Origin: Chlamydiota bacterium
GTDB lineage: Bacteria; Chlamydiota; Chlamydiia; Chlamydiales; JAJFMB01
DNA: 6,194 bases
Direction: 5' to 3'
Assembly: GCA_021772355.1 (NCBI GenBank)
Contig: JAJFMB010000248.1
Coordinates: forward strand, 1-6,194
A program made the translations under genes and the position numbers. How positions within the stretch are numbered: the first letter of the stretch is position 1; each line of letters opens with the position of its first letter. The notes below the pieces were generated by a model, which was not told the DNA's origin, searched no databases, and saw nothing but the letters and a program-made list of their open reading frames with translations. Below are positions 1 through 6,194 of the stretch, one piece after another.

Positions 1-956
1 GCCACGCATAGGAATAGACGGTTAATCCCTCGATTTGCAACTTTGATGCCGTCTGCTAGAAAGTCTACCATAGATAAAGAGACTCCTAAAAGAGAAGTGA
101 CGAGCGCAAAGAAACCAAAAAAAGCGCTAAAGGTCACGATCCAGGGATTGCCCGTGATATTTTGAAGAGCCAGGTTAATGGGTTGCCCTTGAGCGGCAGC
201 ATCACTGAGTTGTGTCGGTGTTAGAGTGCCCATAATCATCCATTGCCAGAGGGTATATGCAGCGAAGGGGATGGCGGTGCCGATGATGATTGTAAGGCGT
301 AATTTTGACACGTTTTGCTTCATCATGGATGCGAGCGAAGGGATAACATTGTGATAGCCGTACGCGCTAAAGAGAGTGGGAGCTGCGAAAAAACAGAGTT
401 TCCAGTCGCGAAACATAAGAAGTTTAGTTTGAACTCCTTTACTGCCGATAGCAACTAGCATAACAAAGCTTAAAACGAGGCCGGAGGCTAAGAGCCAATT
501 GACGCGATCAATGGCTTTTATGCCAAAGTATACGATAGTTCCAAAAAGACCTGTAAAAAGGGTAAAAGCTGCAGCATTTGAGATGGTGAGGCCAATAGCT
601 TGAAAAAAGGTTTGAAAGAGGGGTGCGCCCCCTGAAATGTAGGAAACTACCAGGCAGTAATAGAGGAAAAGAAAGGTAATACCGCCAATGACTTTGCCAA
701 TAGGGCCTAAAAAACGGTGCGCCATAGAAAGGAGATTTGTCTCTCGCTCCATCCAAAGAGTCGCTTCTAGGAAAAGTAAGCCTGTACACAGCATCACCAG
801 CCAGCAGCAGGTACTTATCAGTAGAGAGGGGTAAAATCCTGCTACTCCTGTCACAACAGGGAGAGCGAGCATGCCTGCGCCTATACAAGTCCCGGCGAGC
901 AGCATAATCCCACTGACGATACTCGTATTTTCAGCTGTTACAGCTTTTGTATTCAT
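1..956 (-). CDS. tyrP: Tyrosine/aromatic amino-acid permease TyrP (HAAAP family), 3' part cut off by window edge
   Basis: An inner-membrane symporter that would import tyrosine or related aromatic amino acids, a typical need of host-dependent bacteria. The frame is open from ATG at 956 to the left edge, giving 318 complete codons; family members have about 400 residues, so roughly the last 80 are missing. Visible signs: the family's N-terminal glycine-rich helix (residues 16-41, with GAGMLALP at 26-33), a run of hydrophobic helices throughout, the YGYHNVIPSL segment near the middle, and GFFALVTSLLGVSLSMVDFLADG close to the edge, which resembles chlamydial TyrP. The start is the first ATG, placed about 23 nt after the predicted transcription start of a consensus promoter; no clear Shine-Dalgarno site precedes it. 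It lies downstream of the coiled-coil gene on the same strand but has its own promoter. Family assignment is firm; tyrosine rather than tryptophan as substrate is by resemblance only. Confidence 0.9.
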   Translation of the reverse strand, partial: MNTKAVTAENTSIVSGIMLLAGTCIGAGMLALPVVTGVAGFYPSLLISTCCWLVMLCTGLLFLEATLWMERETNLLSMAHRFLGPIGKVIGGITFLFLYYCLVVSYISGGAPLFQTFFQAIGLTISNAAAFTLFTGLFGTIVYFGIKAIDRVNWLLASGLVLSFVMLVAIGSKGVQTKLLMFRDWKLCFFAAPTLFSAYGYHNVIPSLASMMKQNVSKLRLTIIIGTAIPFAAYTLWQWMIMGTLTPTQLSDAAAQGQPINLALQNITGNPWIVTFSAFFGFFALVTSLLGVSLSMVDFLADGIKVANRGINRLFLCV

Positions 957-985
957 AGTTAAAAATAAGATTAGTGTTTTAATTA

Positions 986-1014
986 ATTATAAAGAAAGAT
1001 AGGGAAAAAGTCAA
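986..1014 (-). promoter_or_regulatory. Consensus sigma-70-type promoter for tyrP
   Basis: On the minus strand the sequence reads TTGACT (1009-1014), 17 bases, TATAAT (986-991). The -10 box is perfect, the -35 box matches 5 of 6, and the spacing is optimal. Transcription would begin near 979, leaving a leader of about 23 nt before the tyrP ATG. The surrounding 88-bp spacer is very AT-rich. This suggests strong, largely constitutive housekeeping expression independent of the upstream coiled-coil gene. Confidence 0.8.
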
Positions 1015-1044
1015 TAATTAATTTAACACTGTAAAAGTGGTTTT

Positions 1045-1707
1045 TTAAGGGTTTTCTGATTGGCTACAGGTTAATTGATGTGTCATTGCATCGATATGAT
1101 CGAGTTGAATTTGCTTCTGTTTATCTAAGAGTTCTATTTCATGAGCCAATCGTTGTGTGTCTTCTTTTTGAAGGATTAGCTTTTCGCGATAGACTTCTGT
1201 TTTCTTTTCATATGTGTCTAATAGATCTGACTCGAGCGCAACTTCTTTTTTAAGTTCTGTTAGTTTTTGGGTGGTGGCTATGAGAGTTTCTTCTTTTGAG
1301 GAAATTTCGGTGTATTGGTCTGCAATTTTTTTGCTATTGGTTTGGATCGTTGTATTTTGTTCTGTGATTATTAGGTTATTTGCATTTATAGCTGCCATCT
1401 TTTCTTCAAATTCTTTCTCCCTTAACGCGCTGAAAACATTTTTCTTAGTTAGATAGAAATCATTAACTTCATTTTTTAGTAGAGAAATTTGTTCGGAATC
1501 GTACTTCAGATGTCCGGTTTTTTCGTAGATGAAATAGACGATATTTTTAAAAAGTTGAATAATGTAGTCGTAAAATTTTACAGATTTTTTATTAACAATA
1601 ACTAAAGTGTGGGCATTGTAAATCCCCAGCTTTGGTTTTAAGCTTTGCGTTTCGTAGAGATCAAAAAGTTCAAGAGTTTTTGCATTACTTAGAGTGTTGA
1701 TTAGCAT
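1045..1707 (-). CDS. Hypothetical coiled-coil protein, 220 aa
   Basis: Not recognised as a member of a named family. Residues 1-66 form a mixed globular-looking part with a hydrophobic/aromatic patch at 43-61 (FYDYIIQLFKNIVYFIY) that is more likely an amphipathic helix than a membrane span because it contains D, Q, K and N. From about residue 70 to 213 the chain is almost free of proline and glycine and rich in E, K, Q, L and I, as expected of a long coiled coil. There is no signal peptide and only one cysteine. The start is supported by AAGGAG with good spacing before ATG at 1707. Three sampled 60-base lines of the gene have 28-33% GC, against 43-55% in sampled lines of tyrP and the polysaccharide genes, suggesting foreign origin or different selection. 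A secreted effector or inclusion-associated protein is conceivable in a chlamydial host but nothing in the sequence proves it. The gene is divergent from the glycosyltransferase. Confidence 0.8.
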   Translation of the reverse strand: MLINTLSNAKTLELFDLYETQSLKPKLGIYNAHTLVIVNKKSVKFYDYIIQLFKNIVYFIYEKTGHLKYDSEQISLLKNEVNDFYLTKKNVFSALREKEFEEKMAAINANNLIITEQNTTIQTNSKKIADQYTEISSKEETLIATTQKLTELKKEVALESDLLDTYEKKTEVYREKLILQKEDTQRLAHEIELLDKQKQIQLDHIDAMTHQLTCSQSENP

Positions 1708-1712
1708 TATTA

Positions 1713-1719
1713 TCTCCTT
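1713..1719 (-). promoter_or_regulatory. Strong Shine-Dalgarno site of the coiled-coil gene
   Basis: On the minus strand AAGGAGA ends 5 nt before the ATG at 1707, and it fixes that start. It is the only strong ribosome binding site in the window; the other four genes have weak or no such site. A CCTCC stretch 8 nt upstream of GGAG (1726-1730) could pair with it. Confidence 0.7.
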
Positions 1720-1824
1720 TTTTATGGAGGGTGTTCTATCGCTTCTGGGAATTTATTTCAATCTTTAGTCGTTCTAAAAAAAATGAATTTTTCAGGGACG
1801 ACTATTTAATGGAAATCTGTCACA

Positions 1825-2748
1825 ATGTCCTCTATGACAGCTTGTAAAAATGAAAGTGTGGGTGTTGCCGTTGTTACTTACCAGGCGGAGCAGCATATTG
1901 AAAAGTGTTTAACTCCATGGTTGAGGTCGCCTTTAAAACCTCGAGTATTAGTTGTAGACTCTTCTTCAACGGATGCGACGGCAGAAAAGGCGCGAGCTTT
2001 GGGAGCTGAGGTGGTTGTGATTCCTAAAGAGGAGTTTAATCATGGGTTGACACGTGAGAAGGCGCGCTGTTTGTTGGGCACTTCTATCGTTGTATTTTTG
2101 ACTCAAGATGCCTATGCAGTGGATGAAGGTGTGCTTGAAAGACTGATTAATCCGCTTGTGAAAAAGCAAGCCTCAGTTGCCTACGCCCGGCAGCTACCTC
2201 GTGAAGGAGCGAATCTATTGGAGGCGTTTCCCCGCGAGTTTAACTATCCAAATGATAGCCATATTCGAGGGTGGGAAGATCGTGAGACATTCGGAACCTA
2301 TACCTGTTTTTGTTCCAATTCTTGCGCGGCCTATCTAAATGGAGCTTTGGATGAAGTGGGTGGTTTTGCTCATGTTTTACTGGGTGAAGATACTCTCTCG
2401 ACGGCGCAGCTCTTAAAAAGAGGGCACCGTGTTGCATACGTTGCGGAAGCGCATGTCAAACATTCTCACCGTTATGGTTTATCGGAGGAATTTCGTCGTC
2501 ATTTTGATACAGGGTTGTATCGCAAGCGCCATCGACAATTGTTGAGCGAGTTCGGATCCGATGATCGAAGAGGAGTCGTGTACACTCGGAAGCTATTGAA
2601 ACGTTTGGGCAAAGAAAAGCCTGCGCTCATTCCTTACGCTGTTTTACAAACTGCTGTTAAATGGGGCGGATATCGCTTAGGAAGATTGAGCGTCAAAAGT
2701 CCTTCTTGGTTTAAAAAACTATGTAGTAGCCAACGTTTTTATTGGTAA
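1825..2748 (+). CDS. Family 2 glycosyltransferase, rhamnosyltransferase-like
   Basis: A cytoplasmic, membrane-associated GT-A enzyme of 307 residues that would move a sugar from a nucleotide-sugar donor (dTDP-rhamnose is the usual donor for this subgroup) to a growing, probably lipid-linked, glycan. Visible motifs in order: the N-terminal beta strand VGVAVVTYQ (12-20); VVDSSSTDAT (43-52), the nucleotide-binding loop; FNHGLTREKA (71-80), resembling the F-D/N-HG-TR signature of rhamnosyltransferase-type members; TQDA (93-96), the DxD-like metal/sugar site; SNSCAAY (164-170); and GEDTLSTAQLLKRGHRVAYV (187-206) with the ED pair expected to supply the catalytic base. The C-terminal helix VKWGGYRLGRL is typical of the membrane-associated tail in this group. 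Length is normal. ATG 1825 is the first in-frame start; ATG 1834 is an alternative, and neither has a strong Shine-Dalgarno site. It precedes polysaccharide export genes, which supports a role in capsule, exopolysaccharide or O-antigen synthesis. The exact sugar and linkage are not determined. Confidence 0.88.
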   Translation: MSSMTACKNESVGVAVVTYQAEQHIEKCLTPWLRSPLKPRVLVVDSSSTDATAEKARALGAEVVVIPKEEFNHGLTREKARCLLGTSIVVFLTQDAYAVDEGVLERLINPLVKKQASVAYARQLPREGANLLEAFPREFNYPNDSHIRGWEDRETFGTYTCFCSNSCAAYLNGALDEVGGFAHVLLGEDTLSTAQLLKRGHRVAYVAEAHVKHSHRYGLSEEFRRHFDTGLYRKRHRQLLSEFGSDDRRGVVYTRKLLKRLGKEKPALIPYAVLQTAVKWGGYRLGRLSVKSPSWFKKLCSSQRFYW

Positions 2749-2754
2749 TGGAAT

Positions 2755-2777
2755 GGCCTTGTTGCATAGATATTGCC
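2755..2777 (+). repeat. Left terminal inverted repeat of the fold-back element
   Basis: This 23-bp end pairs with 2897-2919 on the opposite strand; the only difference is G at 2769 against A in the partner. It starts with GGCCTTGTTGCATA. Confidence 0.85.
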
Positions 2778-2896
2778 TGGATCTTTGCACAAAAACAACT
2801 TACCTTTAAATGCTTGCGTTCTTGCAAATAGCGCTTTGGCTATTTACTGCGAACGACAATTATTCAAATCTAAGAGTTTTTGCATCAAATCTCCTG

Positions 2897-2919
2897 GGCA
2901 ATATTTATGCAACAAGGCC
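2897..2919 (-). repeat. Right terminal inverted repeat of the fold-back element
   Basis: Reverse complement of the left end with 22 of 23 positions identical. It ends in GGCC at 2919; the following nine bases partly resemble the nine that precede the left end. Confidence 0.85.
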
Positions 2920-3007
2920 TAACGGGACTATTCAGAGATTGATTTTAGACTTCAATTATATTGTCGGATAAGGTAGAACTTTACTGTTACAATTGTTCGG
3001 ATTACGT

Positions 3008-4060
3008 ATGAAATGGCTATTTCCCTTACTTCTATTAGTTATTTTAACTTCTTGCTCTAGCACCGCTTATCGCTATCCTGTTTTAGGCGCTAGTGAATTT
3101 GTGATGGATTCCTATCAAATTCGTCAAGGAAAGCAAGCAATTTTAGAGATGGAAGGGAAATGCACGCGTCCTGTTACTTGCGAGGATTTGGAGGAGTATC
3201 CTGACGCGATTGAAGATGGAGACGTCTTGAATATCGTGGTGTATCATCCCACTCGCAAGGATTTGGTGGAGAGTATTCAAATGATCAATCGCACGATGGG
3301 TGGCTTTCGGGTGCGTGATGGAGAAGTGAAAATTCCCGATATTGAAGCAGTCTATGTCGGGGGCTTATCACTTGGTCAAGCGCGGGATGTGATCAAAGAG
3401 CGATTTAGCGAAGAAATTCAGGGTGTTGAAGTTTTTGTGACCTATGAGAACCGTTTGCGTAAGCGAGTGCTTTTAACGGGGATGACTCAGATTAACGAAC
3501 ATCCTGTAGACGGCAAGGTACGTCTTTACGAAGTGCTATCTAAAGCGAGAATTCCCCCGGGAGCAAATCTCTATATGAGCTATCTCTTACGAGATGGCTG
3601 TCCTTTAATCGTTGATTTCTACCGTTTGATTAATGAAGGTGATATGTGTCAAAACGTCGTGTTGAGAGGGGGAGATAAAATTTATATTGCCAACCCCGCA
3701 GATAGTACCATCACGATGATGGGAGAAATAGGGATTCCCCGTTCCATCAACATGCCCTATGGATTTTTATCACTGCGCGAAGCTATTGTTCAGGCGGGCG
3801 GCATTCCTTTTACAGGTGATCGACGGAATATTCAAGTCATCCGTGGAAATCTACAATGTCCAAAAATTTATGTGCTTGCCTGGGAGCATATCATCCATCT
3901 TCCCAATGACAGTCTTCTCTTGATGCCTGGAGATGCAGTGTTTATCTCTGAAAGACCTATCACGCAATGGAACCGCTTTATCGAGCAGTTGTTGCCAAGC
4001 TTTACCGGGATTGCCAGAGGGTATGAGGCCTATAGCATTGTTAGGCCTGTCGCCAACTAG
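3008..4060 (+). CDS. Outer-membrane polysaccharide export lipoprotein (Wza/KpsD type)
   Basis: A 350-residue lipoprotein expected to form the ring-shaped outer-membrane channel through which a capsular or exopolysaccharide leaves the cell. ATG 3008 is preferred over TTG 2993 because it gives an ideal lipoprotein signal peptide, MKWLFPLLLLVILTSC, with lipobox LTSC and acylated Cys16; only a weak CGGA lies upstream. Next come the Poly_export (Wza N-terminal) domain at about 68-150, beginning IEDGDVLNIVVYHP with IPDIEAVYVGGLSLGQA inside it; a first SLBB domain at about 153-230; and a second at about 235-315, with GEIGIPRSINMP and LSLREAIVQAGGIP. The end, ITQWNRFIEQLLPS (318-331), matches the amphipathic C-terminal helix that in Wza builds the outer-membrane barrel. 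Length is close to Wza (about 380). Five cysteines beyond the lipobox (52, 58, 198, 214, 284) are notable. The following gene encodes its inner-membrane partner. Assignment to the family is firm; the exported polymer is unknown. Confidence 0.93.
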   Translation: MKWLFPLLLLVILTSCSSTAYRYPVLGASEFVMDSYQIRQGKQAILEMEGKCTRPVTCEDLEEYPDAIEDGDVLNIVVYHPTRKDLVESIQMINRTMGGFRVRDGEVKIPDIEAVYVGGLSLGQARDVIKERFSEEIQGVEVFVTYENRLRKRVLLTGMTQINEHPVDGKVRLYEVLSKARIPPGANLYMSYLLRDGCPLIVDFYRLINEGDMCQNVVLRGGDKIYIANPADSTITMMGEIGIPRSINMPYGFLSLREAIVQAGGIPFTGDRRNIQVIRGNLQCPKIYVLAWEHIIHLPNDSLLLMPGDAVFISERPITQWNRFIEQLLPSFTGIARGYEAYSIVRPVAN

Positions 4061-4068
4061 TCTCTAGC

Positions 4069-4074
4069 TATAAT
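4069..4074 (+). promoter_or_regulatory. Possible -10 box for the co-polymerase gene
   Basis: A perfect TATAAT lies just after the export gene stop, 64 bp before the next ATG. The -35 region is poor (CTGTCG with 16-bp spacing matches 3 of 6). A short palindrome TTGATCAA (4103-4110) lies in the would-be leader. It could be a secondary promoter inside the operon; on sequence alone it may equally be chance in AT-rich DNA. Confidence 0.35.
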
Positions 4075-4138
4075 GCTTTTTACACTTCATGTTTCTCGTT
4101 GATTGATCAATAAATGGCATTGGGTTATTCTTACACTT

Positions 4139-6194
4139 ATGAAACAAAAAGATAATGATTTTTTTCTTTCCCTCTCAGATCTAATTCAGCTTTTTAAACG
4201 ATCTCGAAAAAAAGTAATACTTTACATTGCTGTTTTTGCGTTGTTAGGAGGGTTGTTTGCTCTTTCAAGACCGGTTATGTACCTTGGGGAAGCGACGTTT
4301 CGAGAGAAAGCAAAGAGTGATGCCGGTATTGGGGATAGTTCCTCAACACTCAAGTTGCTTGGGTTTGGTGATCTTGGTTCCGCCAGTGAAGCAATAGCTT
4401 GGATGCGCTCTAGAACATTGATGGTAAAATTAGTCGATCAGCAAGGATGGCAGGCTCACATCAAAAAAAAACAGATCGCGTTTCCTTTTTTGGCCAGGAT
4501 ACGAGATAACCTAATCGTTGAATCTGCGCTTTGGAAAAAACAAAAGACTCCTTCTCTTCCCGATCACATAGAACCCATCAAAGCTGTAGCAGTTCAGTAT
4601 AATAAAGAGATCCCTCAAACCTACACTTTACGCTTAGAGCCGGACGGAAATTACCAGATTTTTCAGACAAAAAATCAGAAAATTGGCCAGGGAAAATTGG
4701 GTGTCCCATTTGTCGCGGACCGCTTTCAGCTGACCCTGTTACCTAACGGGAATCTACCGGAAAAAAGTCAGGATTTTCAGTTGACGTTACTGCCGATGGT
4801 TAAGGTTTGCGAAGATCTAATCAAGCAGGTGAACGTAAAAGCAGATACAAAAGATAAGTCGTTACTAAAAATTACTTTCCCTCATTCCGTTCGGTATGAG
4901 GCGTGCTCAAATGTCAACGCGCTTATGGAAATTTATCTTGAGCATATTCGTCATGAGCATAAACGTGTTTTAAATGAACAGCTTGTTTATTTGGAAAACC
5001 GTCAAGAGGAGATGAATGATAAGTTGCAAAAGGTTTTAGAAGAGCATGTGACAATATTATCCGCTGATCTTTCAACCTCTGGATTTCCTAGCTCTGACAA
5101 TGCGATGCAATTTTTGGCAAATTTGCTGCAAAAATACAAAAATAGTCTTTTCTCCATTGACCTTGAAGTTAAGCGTTTAAAAAAGTTTCACGAAGAAGGG
5201 TATGCCTTTCACGATCGTTACCGCTCAGAAGACGATCCTTATACCATCAATGCTACACTGGCAGAGATTCGCAATTTGAAACAGCAATCCGATTCCATTG
5301 AATTAGCACTTAAAAGCCATCCTGTGGAAAAAAATAGAGAAGATCAAGAATTTAGGTTTGCGCAGCAACTTGATGAACTGCAAAGCTATCAGGTCTATGC
5401 GAGAGAGATCAAAGATATGCAGGTTCTACTTCAGAATCGGCAGACTCCTACAGAGCCCTATACGATACTGAAAGATCCTCGCTATATGATTAAAACATGG
5501 TTTGCGAGAATCAATAGCACAGAAAAAGGTGGGGAACCTCATCAACTTTGTTGTGCAAATTTTAAAACCTATCTTTCCAATTTAGAGCACTACTTTGAGG
5601 TGCATGACAAGATTCTTAAGGAGAGACTTGCCCATCAGCAGAATCCTCCGACAGAGCTGCAAGGAATCGATGTGAAGACGTCTCAAGAGCTTTATGTGGA
5701 GTATTGCAAAGAGTTGGGACGTACAGAAGCTGAGCGTCACCAATATGAGTACATCATTGAGCAAATGAAAGATCCCGGTTTCGAGATCAGTTCTCTGAGT
5801 ACTGTTTTGCGTGATCCTGTTAGTGCTCACATGATTGAAAGGGCAAGCAACTTAGTATTAGCGCTGAAGGATGAGACCAATCGCAGCGTTAAAGAACAAG
5901 AAAGACTTAAGTCAGAGCTTTCTGTAGAAAGGGGATTTTTAGATTTACACTTGAGACAAACACATCAGCTTTCTCTTTTAAGGGAGAAGCTCATTCAAGA
6001 CAAAATTCGCGGCATTCAACACGCAACTCTTGAGTTGATTCAACAAAATATCTCCATCTTGGAAAAATATTTAGAGGATTACATCGCAACACGCATCGCC
6101 AATCTCGAGCAAGAGAGGCAAATCATTATGCAACATCAGGAGGAGCTGTATCGTGAGATAGCCGCCATTCCGAGTAAGTGGGTTTCTGAAAAGA
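4139..6194 (+). CDS. Wzz/Wzc-type polysaccharide co-polymerase (chain-length determinant), 3' part cut off by window edge
   Basis: An inner-membrane protein with a large periplasmic part that would set polymer chain length and couple synthesis to the outer-membrane export lipoprotein encoded just upstream. The frame is open from ATG 4139 to the edge: 685 complete codons without a stop. Residues 1-25 are cytoplasmic (DLIQLFKRSRKK), followed by membrane helix 1 (26-42). The Wzz domain then shows YLGEATF (48-54), STLKLLGFGDLG and a segment with AWMRSRTLMVKLV, all at positions usual for the family. A beta-rich part at about 155-200 (YTLRLEPDGNYQIF, GQGKLGVPF) resembles the Wzc periplasmic domain. 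From about 265 the chain is dominated by long charged helices, most clearly at 265-315 and 600-680. LYREIAAIPSKW near the edge may be the approach to membrane helix 2. The periplasmic part already exceeds 600 residues, well over that of E. coli Wzc, and a fused tyrosine kinase cannot be judged from this window. No good Shine-Dalgarno site precedes the ATG; no better in-frame start was seen. Confidence 0.85.
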   Translation, partial: MKQKDNDFFLSLSDLIQLFKRSRKKVILYIAVFALLGGLFALSRPVMYLGEATFREKAKSDAGIGDSSSTLKLLGFGDLGSASEAIAWMRSRTLMVKLVDQQGWQAHIKKKQIAFPFLARIRDNLIVESALWKKQKTPSLPDHIEPIKAVAVQYNKEIPQTYTLRLEPDGNYQIFQTKNQKIGQGKLGVPFVADRFQLTLLPNGNLPEKSQDFQLTLLPMVKVCEDLIKQVNVKADTKDKSLLKITFPHSVRYEACSNVNALMEIYLEHIRHEHKRVLNEQLVYLENRQEEMNDKLQKVLEEHVTILSADLSTSGFPSSDNAMQFLANLLQKYKNSLFSIDLEVKRLKKFHEEGYAFHDRYRSEDDPYTINATLAEIRNLKQQSDSIELALKSHPVEKNREDQEFRFAQQLDELQSYQVYAREIKDMQVLLQNRQTPTEPYTILKDPRYMIKTWFARINSTEKGGEPHQLCCANFKTYLSNLEHYFEVHDKILKERLAHQQNPPTELQGIDVKTSQELYVEYCKELGRTEAERHQYEYIIEQMKDPGFEISSLSTVLRDPVSAHMIERASNLVLALKDETNRSVKEQERLKSELSVERGFLDLHLRQTHQLSLLREKLIQDKIRGIQHATLELIQQNISILEKYLEDYIATRIANLEQERQIIMQHQEELYREIAAIPSKWVSEK

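Larger units (their letters stand above)
2755..2919. mobile_element. 165-bp fold-back (palindromic) MITE-like element
   Basis: The element begins 6 bp after the glycosyltransferase stop. Its ends are inverted repeats of 23 bp with a single mismatch, both starting GGCCTTGTTGCATA when read inward. The similarity continues inward with small gaps (shared blocks GGA, TTTG, CAAAAAC, CTTA, CGTTC) to a perfect central stem AAATAGC/GCTATTT (2826-2832 and 2839-2845) around a 6-base loop. The left arm is about 78 bp and the right about 81 bp. No ORF of any note lies inside. Sharp, nearly identical ends with a more divergent interior suit a miniature inverted-repeat transposable element mobilised by a transposase elsewhere; the TGTTGCA-containing ends recall those of some IS5- and IS6-type elements, from memory only. 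Alternative roles: a long RNA hairpin acting as a 3' end, mRNA stabiliser or attenuator between the glycosyltransferase and the export gene. Confidence 0.72.

Noticed and set aside
508..888. A 126-codon open frame on the minus strand
   Set aside because: It lies inside tyrP in another frame; the tyrP translation is a clear membrane transporter, whereas this frame reads as a low-complexity mixture without family resemblance.
1027..1046. Small hairpin CACT/AGTG followed by six T on the plus strand, considered as a terminator
   Set aside because: The stem is only 4 bp, and the T run is on the wrong side for the minus-strand coiled-coil gene that ends here.
1214..1456. An 80-codon plus-strand open frame with a hydrophobic translation
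   Set aside because: It is antisense to the coiled-coil gene; the hydrophobicity comes from complementing K/E/Q-rich codons, and no ribosome site supports it.
1966..2437. Two minus-strand open frames of 67 and 65 codons
   Set aside because: Both are antisense to the glycosyltransferase, whose motifs show that the plus strand is coding.
2993..3007. TTG start for the export lipoprotein, adding five residues
   Set aside because: ATG 3008 directly yields a standard lipoprotein signal peptide; the TTG has no well-spaced ribosome site.
4103..4110. Palindrome TTGATCAA as an operator
   Set aside because: An 8-bp palindrome in AT-rich DNA is common by chance and has no second copy nearby.
5582..5830. 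An 82-codon minus-strand open frame
   Set aside because: It is antisense to the long open frame of the co-polymerase and has no features of its own.

Overview
The window looks like chromosome of a Gram-negative, probably host-dependent bacterium of the Chlamydiae (an environmental, Parachlamydia- or Waddlia-like lineage). The best evidence is the leftmost gene, a tyrosine/aromatic amino-acid permease of the HAAAP family that resembles the chlamydial TyrP proteins along its visible length; a Legionella- or Coxiella-like host is the main alternative. No rRNA, tRNA or CRISPR is present, so the lineage call stays moderate.

Left part (1-1707, minus strand). The N-terminal 318 codons of tyrP run off the left edge and are preceded by a textbook sigma-70-type promoter (986-1014). 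Next to it lies a 220-residue coiled-coil protein of unknown function with a strong Shine-Dalgarno site and much lower GC than everything around it.

Right part (1825-6194, plus strand). Three genes form a surface-polysaccharide module: a family 2, rhamnosyltransferase-like glycosyltransferase (1825-2748); a Wza/KpsD-type outer-membrane polysaccharide export lipoprotein (3008-4060); and a Wzz/Wzc-type polysaccharide co-polymerase that runs off the right edge after 685 codons (4139-6194). Together they would add a sugar to a lipid-linked glycan, control chain length and export from the inner membrane, and pass the polymer through the outer membrane. The co-polymerase has an unusually long, coiled-coil-rich periplasmic part, and no kinase domain has appeared by the edge.

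The most striking non-coding structure is a 165-bp fold-back element (2755-2919) starting 6 bp after the glycosyltransferase stop codon. Its two ends are 23-bp inverted repeats (22/23 identical), the similarity continues with small gaps to the centre, and the centre is a perfect 7-bp hairpin, so the whole element is one long imperfect palindrome. It is most simply a MITE-type non-autonomous element, and it separates the glycosyltransferase from the export genes. The remaining spacers are under 120 bp; all stretches without a gene are shorter than 300 bp.
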